A stretch of DNA of 6,668 nt from an uncultured Bacilli bacterium (GCA_947628325.1 CANQZL010000089.1:1-6668), one strand, 5' to 3'. Shown: positions 1 through 6,037, counted from the first letter of the stretch. Notes: generated by a model not told the origin, from the sequence alone. Numbers and translations: made by a program.

Positions 1-161
1 TTTCGAACTAAGTCTTTTTGCCATTCTTCTAAACCACATAAATCCATTTCTTTTTCAAGTTCTTCTCTTTTCTTATCTTTTTCTACATCAGTAAAAAGGG
101 AAAACAAACCACCTAAATCATTTTTATCATTATCATCAAATAAAAAACTAAATAATCCCAT
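1..161 (-). CDS. Unrecognised protein, N-terminal 53 residues (partial)
   Basis: The ATG is at 159-161, preceded by an AGGTGG ribosome-binding site about four bases upstream. The frame stays open to the window edge, so only the N-terminus is visible. It starts MGLFSFLFDDNDKND, continues with a second hydrophobic patch (LGGLFSLF), then a highly charged, probably helical stretch rich in Lys and Glu (VEKDKKREELEKEMD) and ends near GLEEWQKDLVR. There is no signal peptide or recognisable catalytic motif; it looks like a small cytoplasmic protein. It is the first gene left of the repeated segment and is probably unrelated to the mobile element. Function unknown. The start is well supported by the Shine-Dalgarno sequence and a good upstream promoter. 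Confidence 0.7.
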   Translation of the reverse strand, partial: MGLFSFLFDDNDKNDLGGLFSLFTDVEKDKKREELEKEMDLCGLEEWQKDLVR

Positions 162-195
162 ACTACCACCTATCTCATTTAAACTTCTTTTTCAT

Positions 196-224
196 ATATT
201 ATTAATTTAATGCGTTATTATCAA
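196..224 (-). promoter_or_regulatory. Probable sigma-70-type promoter for the 1-161 gene
   Basis: On the minus strand a -35 element TTGATA (219-224, one mismatch to TTGACA) is followed after exactly 17 bases by TAATAT (196-201). The start codon at 161 lies about 35 bases downstream of the -10. The rest of 225-406 is AT-rich and holds no gene I can support. Confidence 0.5.
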
Positions 225-494
225 AAACTACATTTACTACGATTTTCTAGGGCAAATATTTTCTTATTTTTCAAGAAATCTTTTTTAACATCCTTTACTA
301 ATTTGATTTTCTCTACTTTTTATCCTAAATTTTATATTTTATAAATTCATTTCTTCTAAATAAATTATATTTAAGAATTTCACTTACGTCAAATTATTTG
401 TCTATCCTAATAAAATAATTTGGATGTTATTTAAATATTTATTATCTTTTTATTATGACTACTATTAACTTTTTTATATTTAAAATTATCCTTT

Positions 495-535
495 AGAAAA
501 AGAAAAACTCTGTAACTAATAATAGTTACAGAATT
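495..535 (-). terminator. Rho-independent terminator of the LysM/amidase gene
   Basis: A 9-bp perfect stem (TCTGTAACT at 509-517 with AGTTACAGA at 524-532) encloses a 6-base loop. On the minus strand it is followed by TTTTTCTTTTT (497-507). It lies three bases past the TAA stop at 538-540 of the LysM tail, so it is the natural terminator of the once-intact amidase gene. The copy at 6210-6250 is identical. Confidence 0.85.
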
Positions 536-537
536 TC

Positions 538-846
538 TTATTTACTAGGTATTTCAAGTACTTGTCCAATACTTAAGATAGTAGTTTTTAAATTATTTAG
601 ATTAATTAATTCTGTTACAGTAGTTCCATAAGTTTGAGCTATCTTATATAATGTATCACCATTTTTTACTACATATGTCATTGTATTATTTGAATTATTG
701 TTATTTTTTGGTATTAATAGTTTCTGACCAATACTAAGTAAATCCGTTTTTAAGTTGTTGATATCTTTTAACTTATCAACAGTAGTTCCATATTTACTAG
801 CGATACTCCATAAGCTATCACCTGATACATTTTTTATGAAGTATTT
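538..846 (-). pseudogene. 3' fragment of LysM cell-wall amidase: two C-terminal LysM repeats
   Basis: The open frame begins right after a TAA at 847-849, has no usable start codon or ribosome-binding site, and ends with TAA at 538-540. It encodes most of one LysM domain (SGDSLWSIASKYGTTVDKLK, ending IGQKLLIPK), an Asn/Ser-rich linker (NNNNSNNTMT), and a complete LysM (YVVKNGDTLYKIAQTYGTTV... IGQVLEIPSK). LysM domains bind N-acetylglucosamine polymers such as peptidoglycan and anchor lytic enzymes to the wall. The first domain is cut inside its N-terminal motif exactly where the amidase fragment at 4842-5570 stops. Joining them across the element gives one continuous frame, so this is the severed end of that gene. 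It is unlikely to be translated here. Confidence 0.85.
801..842 (-). other. attR: right junction of the integrated element (crossover GG at 821-822)
   Basis: Higher-coordinate bases (823-842, minus strand ACTTCATAAAAAATGTATCA) belong to the element; lower-coordinate bases (801-820, TGATAGCTTATGGAGTATCG) belong to the LysM gene. The GG at 821-822 is the proposed crossover dinucleotide, shared with attL. The recombinase stop codon (834-836) lies inside the element arm. Assignment rests on frame restoration of the host gene and on dyad symmetry of the two element arms about GG. The exact crossover bases are inferred. Confidence 0.75.
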
Positions 847-2396
847 TTAAATGCAAATATAATATCTATCATCTTATCTTGATAAATATAGATTTTTTCA
901 ACTAGATTTATTATTAGTTCTCTAGTTGGATTTTCAATTGATAAAAATTCATTAATGTATTTTTCAATTTTTTTGTTATCTATTTTGTTTGATTCTTGAT
1001 TTTGTTTTTTAAAATTTTCAATATATTTTTTATTATTATATATTGCTTTTTTTATACTTTCACTTATTCTTAAATATTGGGATTCATCTAATATTCCTTT
1101 TAATCTATCCATATAAGTTTTATCTAAATTTTCAATTAATTTATTATTTATATATTTTAAATTTTCAATTTCCTTTTTTATCTTTAAAGTATTATCTTCA
1201 AATTCTATATTACCAATAGAATTTTTTACTTTATTCTTATCCATATTTTTCTTATATATTTCTTTAATATTATCTAAAATTAATTTTTCTAATACTTCGT
1301 AATTATTTGTATGTGTAGTACAAACATGATACTTTGAATATGTTCTATAATAATCACAAGTAGTATAACTTCTTCCTGTCTTATTTTGATATCTTATTGT
1401 TATTCGATGTTTACATTCTCCACAATATAAAAGTCCATCTAATAAATAAAATCTTTTCTTCTCTGGCCTTTTTACATTTTTAGGTAGTAAGTTCTGTACA
1501 TAATTAAAAGTATCTCTATCTATTATTGCATCATGAGTATTTGAGACAATAATATAATCACTAGGATTATTTTTAACTGTCCTTTTTAATTTATAATTAA
1601 TCTTTTTAGTTTTTCCTTGAACTGAATCTCCTACATAAATTTGATTAGTTAAAATTGCTTTTATAGTTGTATCAACCCATATACCTTGTTCTTGTGAAAT
1701 ACATTTATTACCACATTTTGTATTCCATGCATAATTATAATAAGATGCAGGTGTTTTTATCTTTCTTTTGGTAAGTTCATTTGCAATATAATGATAAGTA
1801 TTACCTTTAAGTGCTAAATTAAAAATTAATTTAACTATCTCTGCTTGTTCTTTATTTATTACTAAATGATTTTTATTATTAGGATCTTTCATATAACCAA
1901 ATGGACATCTTCCAGATACATATAAGCCATCTTTCATTCTTGAATATAGACTTGTTTTTACTTTTTTAGAAATATCTTTGGCATACATATCATTCATTAT
2001 GGCTTTAAAAGGTGCGATATCATTATTGGTATTGTCTATAAATGTATCTATTCCATCATTAATAGCAATATATCTGACATTATTATTAGGAAAATACTTT
2101 TCAATAAGTTCACCAGTACCTATATAATCTCTACCTAGTCTCGACATATCCTTAGTAATAATCATATTTATTTTTCCAGTTTCAATATCTTTAATCATCC
2201 TTTTAAAAGCAGGCCTTTCAAAATTAGTTCCAGTAAAACCATCATCGACATATTCATCTATAACATTATAATTGTTTTCTTTTACATATTGATTAAGTAA
2301 ACTTCTTTGACTTACAATACTATCGGATTCAATATTTCCATCATCCCTTGATAGTCTTATGTAAAGTCCTACATTAAACTTACCATTCCCATTCAT
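834..2396 (-). CDS. Large serine recombinase (site-specific integrase)
   Basis: This 520-aa protein has the length and layout of TndX/TnpX-type large serine recombinases, which integrate and excise circular elements through a 5'-phosphoserine intermediate. The N-terminal resolvase fold (about residues 7-145) has the catalytic motif YIRLSRDD with nucleophile Ser16 and Arg14. It also has GFTGTNFERPAF (about 53-64) and KDMSRLGRDYIGTGELI (about 82-98). A recombinase DNA-binding domain follows (about 160-270, CPFGYMKDP...INKEQAEIVKLIF). Next is a zinc-ribbon region (YCGECKHRITIRY ... TTCDYYRTYSKYHVCTTH, about 325-365) and a Lys/Glu-rich coiled coil (about 395-480). All core residues appear intact. 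Its ATG overlaps the stop of the upstream 59-aa ORF by one base, so the pair is translationally coupled. Its stop codon sits within the attP arm. Probably active. Confidence 0.95.
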   Translation of the reverse strand: MNGNGKFNVGLYIRLSRDDGNIESDSIVSQRSLLNQYVKENNYNVIDEYVDDGFTGTNFERPAFKRMIKDIETGKINMIITKDMSRLGRDYIGTGELIEKYFPNNNVRYIAINDGIDTFIDNTNNDIAPFKAIMNDMYAKDISKKVKTSLYSRMKDGLYVSGRCPFGYMKDPNNKNHLVINKEQAEIVKLIFNLALKGNTYHYIANELTKRKIKTPASYYNYAWNTKCGNKCISQEQGIWVDTTIKAILTNQIYVGDSVQGKTKKINYKLKRTVKNNPSDYIIVSNTHDAIIDRDTFNYVQNLLPKNVKRPEKKRFYLLDGLLYCGECKHRITIRYQNKTGRSYTTCDYYRTYSKYHVCTTHTNNYEVLEKLILDNIKEIYKKNMDKNKVKNSIGNIEFEDNTLKIKKEIENLKYINNKLIENLDKTYMDRLKGILDESQYLRISESIKKAIYNNKKYIENFKKQNQESNKIDNKKIEKYINEFLSIENPTRELIINLVEKIYIYQDKMIDIIFAFKNTS

Positions 2397-2575
2397 TAAA
2401 TCATACTCCTTTCACTTTGGAAATAATGAGTATGTTCAAATGAATTCTCTATTTTAAAATTTTTGCAAGTTGTATTAAGTTGCTTTTCTAATTCTATTTT
2501 TAATACTTCAGTTATTATTTCATTTAAATTTTTTCCATATTCTTTAAATTTTAAATTGACTTTATATTTAACCAT
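2396..2575 (-). CDS. 59-aa accessory protein, translationally coupled to the recombinase
   Basis: The ATG at 2573-2575 is preceded by GGAGG (2587-2591), 11 bases upstream. The frame encodes MVKYKVNLKFKEYGKNLNEI, continues ITEVLKIELEKQLNTTCK and ends YFQSERSMI. Its TAA (2396-2398) overlaps the recombinase ATG (2394-2396) by one base. The protein is small and Lys/Glu-rich, with a probable beta-like N-terminus followed by a helix. I do not recognise a named family. Small proteins encoded directly before large serine recombinases may act as recombination directionality or accessory factors; that role is inferred from position and size only. It is short but well supported by its ribosome-binding site and coupling. 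Confidence 0.75.
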   Translation of the reverse strand: MVKYKVNLKFKEYGKNLNEIITEVLKIELEKQLNTTCKNFKIENSFEHTHYFQSERSMI

Positions 2576-2770
2576 AGAATTTTATACCTCCAATAAATTT
2601 TATGGTTTTAAAAATTAAATTAGTAATAGTATTTAATATAATATACCTACAATGTTACTTAATCTCATAAGAACTTAGTAATGAGTAAAACTTATTTCAT
2701 ACTTACTAAATTCAGCATAATTTGTAAATTTATATAAAAAATAAAGTTAGTAATTTCAAATACATTAGAG
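2576..2770 (-). promoter_or_regulatory. Control region upstream of the recombinase operon, with TTAGTAAT repeats
   Basis: This AT-rich gap must carry the promoter for the 59-aa ORF and recombinase, because a strong terminator (2774-2828) separates it from the cargo gene. TATATT-like -10 candidates lie near 2635-2648 on the minus strand, but I see no convincing -35. The plus-strand octamer TTAGTAAT occurs at 2620-2627, 2675-2682 and 2747-2754, and TTAGTAA occurs inverted at 2703-2709. These may be operators or accessory-protein binding sites. No further gene is supported here. Confidence 0.45.
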
Positions 2771-2773
2771 CAT

Positions 2774-2828
2774 TAAAAAAATCATCCTAATTTTTATATT
2801 TATATAAATTTTAGGACGATTGTTTTTA
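2774..2828 (-). terminator. Rho-independent terminator of the cargo gene, possibly bidirectional
   Basis: A long imperfect hairpin pairs ATCxTCCTAA with TTAGGAxGAT (about 2781-2820) through an AT-rich inner stem. On the minus strand it is followed by a run of seven T (2774-2780). The plus-strand side also ends in TGTTTTT (2821-2827), so it could work both ways. It starts about 33 bp past the cargo stop at 2861-2863 and insulates the recombinase operon from cargo transcription. Confidence 0.8.
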
Positions 2829-2860
2829 TATAATAATTGCTTTTAAAAAATCAATAAACT

Positions 2861-4780
2861 TTATTTCATAACTATTCCAATTTCTTCTTTATTATTTAAC
2901 ATAGTAATCATTTTCTTTTGTTGTTCTTCGAGACTACTTATTATAGTATTAATTTTTCTTAAGTCATTAGGATTAGTTGCTATTTTTTTTAACGAATATC
3001 CATTATTTATAATTTTATTATTCATATTAATTAATGTAGCAAGTTCTTCGTCATCAATATGTCCATCTGACATCATAGAATGGTATGCTGTTTGGATTTT
3101 AGTTAATTCATTTCTTAATTGTTCTGTTAATCCAGATAATCCTAAATTACTATTTCTTATTCTTTCTGTCACCTCAGTTTGAGGTATTTGTTCTTGAGTA
3201 GAAGTTATATCATGTGATGATCCTTGAGAATTTCTTACTTGTGATTCTTCTTGAACTTTTGAACTTAAATAATTTAAATTAGCATTCCAATAGTTAAAGT
3301 CATCTTCATCATTTAAAACTTTTGCTTCCATCATTTTTAATTGAACAAATGATTTTCTTTCATCGTTGCTCATTGAATCCCATTGCTGGGGACTTACTTG
3401 TGCTCTATTAGTTCTGATAATATTTTCAAGTTCGTTTTGTAATTGTCTATATAATGAAATATCATTATTCTGTCTAGCAATTTGTTTTTTTCTTTCAATC
3501 TCATTTAATTCATCAGCTTTAGGGTGTCTATATAATGGTGTATCAGTTGAGACATTGCTTGTATTATTTCTATCATTATTTGGACTTTGAACGATAACAC
3601 TTAATTGTTTTTCTTTTTCACTTATCATATTATTTATACTAGAAATAATTTGGTCTTGTTGAGTAACTAAATTTGGATTTTTATTCATCTGACTGCTAAA
3701 CTCAGATACATAATTTTTAATTTGATTAATGCTGTCTTGAGTAAGATTAGAATTTCTTAAATCATGAGCAACTCTTTTTTGTAAACAAGCCGTTAAAAAT
3801 AAATCTAATTTTAAAGATTCATCTAAAGAAGTTTCACTTTTAATTTTATTTAGTGAATTAAGTATATTAAACATAGGTGGTTTTCCATGATATACTTTAT
3901 CTGAAATATCTTTGAATTGATCAAAAAATTCATAAGCTACTATTGAATCTTCATACATAGCTTTAAAAGTTAATTCTTCTCCCATTACAATTTTCATCAT
4001 TCTTCCATATGAAGTTATTTTATAATTGCTAGATTGATAATTATAGATGTTTTTAGAAAAACCATTACCCATATCATATGAAAATTGTGGTTTATTTACT
4101 CCTGTAACTATAAGTGCTTCATCTTCATTAAAGATTTCATCAAGATGAGTAGTATATGCATTCTTTGCATAGAATTCTCTTGCATCTTTACTTTTGTCAT
4201 TTTTACGGGTTGCTTTCATTCCTTCTTGTATTGTTGTTAACATTTCACCATTAGATTGAAGTTTAAAAGTATTAGGATATTTTGCACTTAGATTATTGAT
4301 TAATTGTACATATTTATTATCATTATTTCCATAATTACCTTTAAATGAAGTTTGCAAAGCATGACCTAGTTCATGATTAAATACATTTAAAGATGCTTTT
4401 CTCAATGTTTCATTGTCTACACTATGAATTCTATTTTGTAATTTATCAAGGGTTATATCTTCAATAAATTTATAATTCCCTATATATATAGATTGTTCTT
4501 TTGAAGTATATGCTCCCTTAAGAGTATTATCTTTATTATAAGTTTCATCAAAATCATAATTTCTAATATTATTAACTAATCTATTAATAAAAAAATCTCC
4601 AATATCAGAACTATTTGCAACTATTTTTGTTTCGTCATTAATAAAGTCAGGATGAGCGCTTTGATACATTTTTACTCTACTAATAATATTGTGTTTTATT
4701 AAACTTGCTTGCTCATTACTCAAATTATAAACTGTTCTTATTTCGTTAATTACAATATTAAGTTTTTGTTCAAAGTTCAT
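2861..4780 (-). CDS. Putative HELGH zinc metalloprotease-like cargo protein
   Basis: This 639-aa protein lacks a signal peptide or transmembrane segment. HELGHALQ at residues 136-143 is a zincin HExxH motif; its two His would bind zinc and Glu137 would be catalytic. About 75 residues on, THLDEIFNEDEAL (211-222) offers Glu215, Glu219 or Glu221 as third ligand, a gluzincin-like layout. Residues 330-395 look helical. An Asn/Ser-rich linker (about 400-417) leads to a charged helical region (420-505, with SPQQWDSMSNDERKSFVQLK). After a Gln/Ser/Thr-rich linker (508-540), the C-terminus contains SDGHIDDEEL (571-580), resembling an EF-hand loop, and a coiled coil to the end. I chose ATG 4778-4780, with GGTGGTG just upstream, over an in-frame TTG five codons earlier. 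It is the only cargo of the element. Family and substrate are unrecognised; toxin, effector or anti-host protease roles are guesses. Confidence 0.8.
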   Translation of the reverse strand: MNFEQKLNIVINEIRTVYNLSNEQASLIKHNIISRVKMYQSAHPDFINDETKIVANSSDIGDFFINRLVNNIRNYDFDETYNKDNTLKGAYTSKEQSIYIGNYKFIEDITLDKLQNRIHSVDNETLRKASLNVFNHELGHALQTSFKGNYGNNDNKYVQLINNLSAKYPNTFKLQSNGEMLTTIQEGMKATRKNDKSKDAREFYAKNAYTTHLDEIFNEDEALIVTGVNKPQFSYDMGNGFSKNIYNYQSSNYKITSYGRMMKIVMGEELTFKAMYEDSIVAYEFFDQFKDISDKVYHGKPPMFNILNSLNKIKSETSLDESLKLDLFLTACLQKRVAHDLRNSNLTQDSINQIKNYVSEFSSQMNKNPNLVTQQDQIISSINNMISEKEKQLSVIVQSPNNDRNNTSNVSTDTPLYRHPKADELNEIERKKQIARQNNDISLYRQLQNELENIIRTNRAQVSPQQWDSMSNDERKSFVQLKMMEAKVLNDEDDFNYWNANLNYLSSKVQEESQVRNSQGSSHDITSTQEQIPQTEVTERIRNSNLGLSGLTEQLRNELTKIQTAYHSMMSDGHIDDEELATLINMNNKIINNGYSLKKIATNPNDLRKINTIISSLEEQQKKMITMLNNKEEIGIVMK

Positions 4781-4808
4781 TTGACACACCACCAATTATT
4801 ATAATAAT

Positions 4809-4838
4809 ATTGTAACATATTTTTTATTAAATTTTGAA
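4809..4838 (-). promoter_or_regulatory. Candidate promoter of the cargo gene, just inside attL
   Basis: On the minus strand TTCAAA (4833-4838, four of six to TTGACA) is followed after 18 bases by TACAAT (4809-4814), with an upstream TG in extended -10 position. The cargo start codon at 4780 lies about 29 bases downstream, with GGTGGTG as ribosome-binding site. A TATAAT a few bases downstream is an alternative -10. The promoter lies within the element, so the cargo can be expressed from any integration site. Confidence 0.4.
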
Positions 4839-4852
4839 TTATTACCAATTAT

Positions 4853-4894
4853 TCTCCATAAAAATTCTATCCCCACTTTTAACTATATAAGTAT
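4853..4894 (-). other. attL: left junction of the integrated element (crossover GG at 4873-4874)
   Basis: Bases 4875-4894 (minus ATACTTATATAGTTAAAAGT) are amidase LysM3 coding sequence. Bases 4853-4872 (minus GGATAGAATTTTTATGGAGA) are the element arm. That arm matches the reverse complement of the attR element arm at 15 of 20 positions around GG, including ATTTTTATG-AG blocks at equal distance from the centre. The arm also supplies part of the stop context that ends the truncated amidase frame. Confidence 0.75.
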
Positions 4895-5504
4895 CATATT
4901 CACTACTAGAATTATTACCACTAGTTCCACTAACTAATAACTTTTGATTAATAGTTAATGTATTACTTGTTAAATTATTCATTTTCTTTAATTCATCTAC
5001 TGTTAAACCATATTCTTTAGCAATACCATATAATGTATCACCAGCTTTTACAGTATAATAAACTCCAACGTCATTACTAGAACTTGTATCTTTTACTAAT
5101 AATCTTTGTCCAACTGTTAACATATTACTAGATAAGTTGTTAATTTCTTTTAATTTTTCCACAGTTAAACCAAATTTATTAGCAATGCTCCATAAACTAT
5201 CTCCTTTTTGAACTATATAATAGTTTTCATTAGATAAAGATCCCGTATAACTATATGGTACTCCAACATATTCAGCAATTGCTTTTACTACTGCTTCAGC
5301 ATAATCACGCCAATATCTTTTTAGTAAATCAGCATCTTTTTGATTATCTAAGAAACCATATTCAACAATAACAGCTTCAGTATTACCTGTATTACGATGA
5401 ATAAAATAATAATCTTTACTTGAATCAGTAGGATATCTCCTTTGATAATACTTTCTTACATCTCTACCATAGTTTTCTAATTCATTAGCTATTCTTTTAC
5501 TAAA

Positions 5505-5568
5505 GGAGTCGCTGTTGCGAAGGGCGTAGATGATTTCAGCACCTTCGCCACCTGAAATTGACCCTAGT
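5505..5568. other. GC-rich quasi-palindromic joint between nrdG and the amidase fragment
   Basis: This stretch is about half G+C (29 of 56 bases in 5505-5560) in a region otherwise near one quarter. It holds an inverted repeat, GCGAAGG at 5517-5523 and CCTTCGC at 5542-5548, with a further paired GT/AC step outside and an 18-base centre. The midpoint falls on GA at 5532-5533. It encodes the GGEGAEIIYALRNSD part of the amidase with C-ending codons unlike its neighbours, and lies where the amidase N-terminal half is lost. It could be an attachment site or scar of a second serine recombinase. Confidence 0.4.
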
Positions 5569-6037
5569 GGTTATTTAATTTCCAAAAAATATATGTAATA
5601 TCTACATATTTATTATTTTCTTTTTTTAATAATTTTTGATTAGTTGTTGACTCAGTTATTGGTCCCTTTTCTTCTTGATAAGAACCAATTTTTATATAAT
5701 CAAATTTGTCCATCCAATTTTCTACTTGACAATTTCTACCACAATATAATGCTGTCATTTTTTTTCTAGAATGAATAAAAGTACAGTAATCTAACATTTC
5801 TTTTTTATCTTCTTCAGTTTCTTTACCTTCACCCATAAAACATACTATATCAAAATATTCATAATATACATTAAATATTGTTTCAAAGTTTTCTTTTAAT
5901 AAATCTCCATAGCAATTCTGCAAATATGGGGTGTGACAATTTCTACATCTATGTTGACAATTTGATATATATATTACAAGACTTTTCTTCGTAGGCATTT
6001 CTAATTCAGAAATTCCAACACTTGCATACATTAACAT
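5564..6037 (-). CDS. nrdG: Anaerobic ribonucleotide reductase activating protein (radical SAM, NrdG-like)
   Basis: This 157-aa protein has the NrdG size and layout. The radical SAM motif CQHRCRNC (CxxxCxxC, about residues 28-35, followed by HTPYLQN) would bind the 4Fe-4S cluster that cleaves S-adenosylmethionine to form the glycyl radical on the class III ribonucleotide reductase NrdD. CFMGEGKE (about 66-73) is the Gly-rich SAM-binding stretch. DYIKIGSYQEEKGPITESTTNQKLLKK and DITYIFWK match the family C-terminus, so it is essentially complete. The last residues (LNNH-TAG) run into the joint with the amidase and may be altered. ATG 6035-6037 is chosen because GGAGG lies 6 bases upstream; a second ATG is two codons in. 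Its usual partner nrdD should lie upstream, but the repeat copy begins only 84 bp away. Confidence 0.85.
   Translation of the reverse strand: MLMYASVGISELEMPTKKSLVIYISNCQHRCRNCHTPYLQNCYGDLLKENFETIFNVYYEYFDIVCFMGEGKETEEDKKEMLDYCTFIHSRKKMTALYCGRNCQVENWMDKFDYIKIGSYQEEKGPITESTTNQKLLKKENNKYVDITYIFWKLNNH

Larger units (their letters stand above)
407..953. repeat. Long direct repeat, left copy (547 bp seen)
   Basis: This stretch recurs in the same orientation at 6122-6668 (constant offset 5,715). I compared the copies line by line and found one difference, G at 422 versus A at 6137. The left border is sharp: base 406 differs from 6121 and upstream sequence is unrelated. The right border is unknown because the second copy runs off the window. 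It spans about 90 bp beyond a terminator, the terminator, the 3' LysM tail, the attR junction and the last 39 codons of the recombinase. Near-identity including intergenic DNA indicates recent duplication, or an assembly duplication. Confidence 0.95.
822..4873 (-). mobile_element. Integrated ~4.05-kb serine-integrase element inside a LysM amidase gene
   Basis: The element lies between the attR GG (821-822) and attL GG (4873-4874). It contains a large serine recombinase at one end, a coupled 59-aa ORF, a regulatory gap with terminator, and one cargo gene for a HELGH protein. No conjugation, replication or phage structural genes are present, so it is an integrative (perhaps mobilisable or satellite-like) element rather than a conjugative transposon or full prophage. 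Excision would join ...AAAAGT-GG to GG-TGATAGC... and restore an in-frame LysM gene. The element's 3' recombinase end and the attR junction recur at 6122-6668, so another copy probably exists to the right. Confidence 0.8.
4842..5570 (-). pseudogene. N-acetylmuramoyl-L-alanine amidase with LysM repeats, truncated at both ends
   Basis: One frame runs from a TAA at 5571-5573 to a TAA at 4842-4844 (242 codons). It opens with the middle of an Amidase_3 domain (SGGEGAEIIYALRNSDSFSK, then GRDVRKYYQRRYPTDSSKDY, YFIHRNTGNTEAVIVEYGFLDN, and YAEAVVKAIAEYVG). LysM1 follows (YYIVQKGDSLWSIANKFGLT, about 5090-5222), then LysM2 (YYTVKAGDTLYGIAKEYGLT, about 4935-5067) and the first residues of LysM3 (YIVKSGD). 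The family's catalytic Glu (VEYGF) remains, but the N-terminal zinc-binding His motifs are missing and there is no start codon. At the other end LysM3 is cut at attL and the frame runs into element sequence as RIFMENNW-stop. GTG 5160-5162 is internal, not a gene start. Catalytically dead as it stands; the severed tail is at 538-846. Confidence 0.85.

Noticed and set aside
3366..3590. Plus-strand 74-codon frame with a hydrophobic translation.
   Set aside because: It lies fully antisense within the well-supported metalloprotease-like gene and has no ribosome-binding site. Its Leu/Phe/Ser content is a by-product of the AT-rich Asn/Lys/Glu-coding opposite strand.
4781..4795. TTG start five codons upstream for the metalloprotease-like protein.
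   Set aside because: The GGTGGTG that this start would translate is better read as the ribosome-binding site for the ATG at 4778-4780.
4842..4875. A simple frameshift in LysM3, because GATAG and TTATGGAG both recur after VKSGD with a 4-base spacing difference from the intact motif.
   Set aside because: Homology to LysM does not continue past TTATGGAG in any frame, while the true continuation is found at 538-820. The TTATGGAG is part of the element arm that mirrors the attR arm.
4842..5162. A separate 106-aa LysM protein starting at GTG 5160-5162.
   Set aside because: The same frame is open without interruption up to 5570 and encodes LysM1 and an amidase domain. The GTG is inside LysM1 and has no ribosome-binding site.
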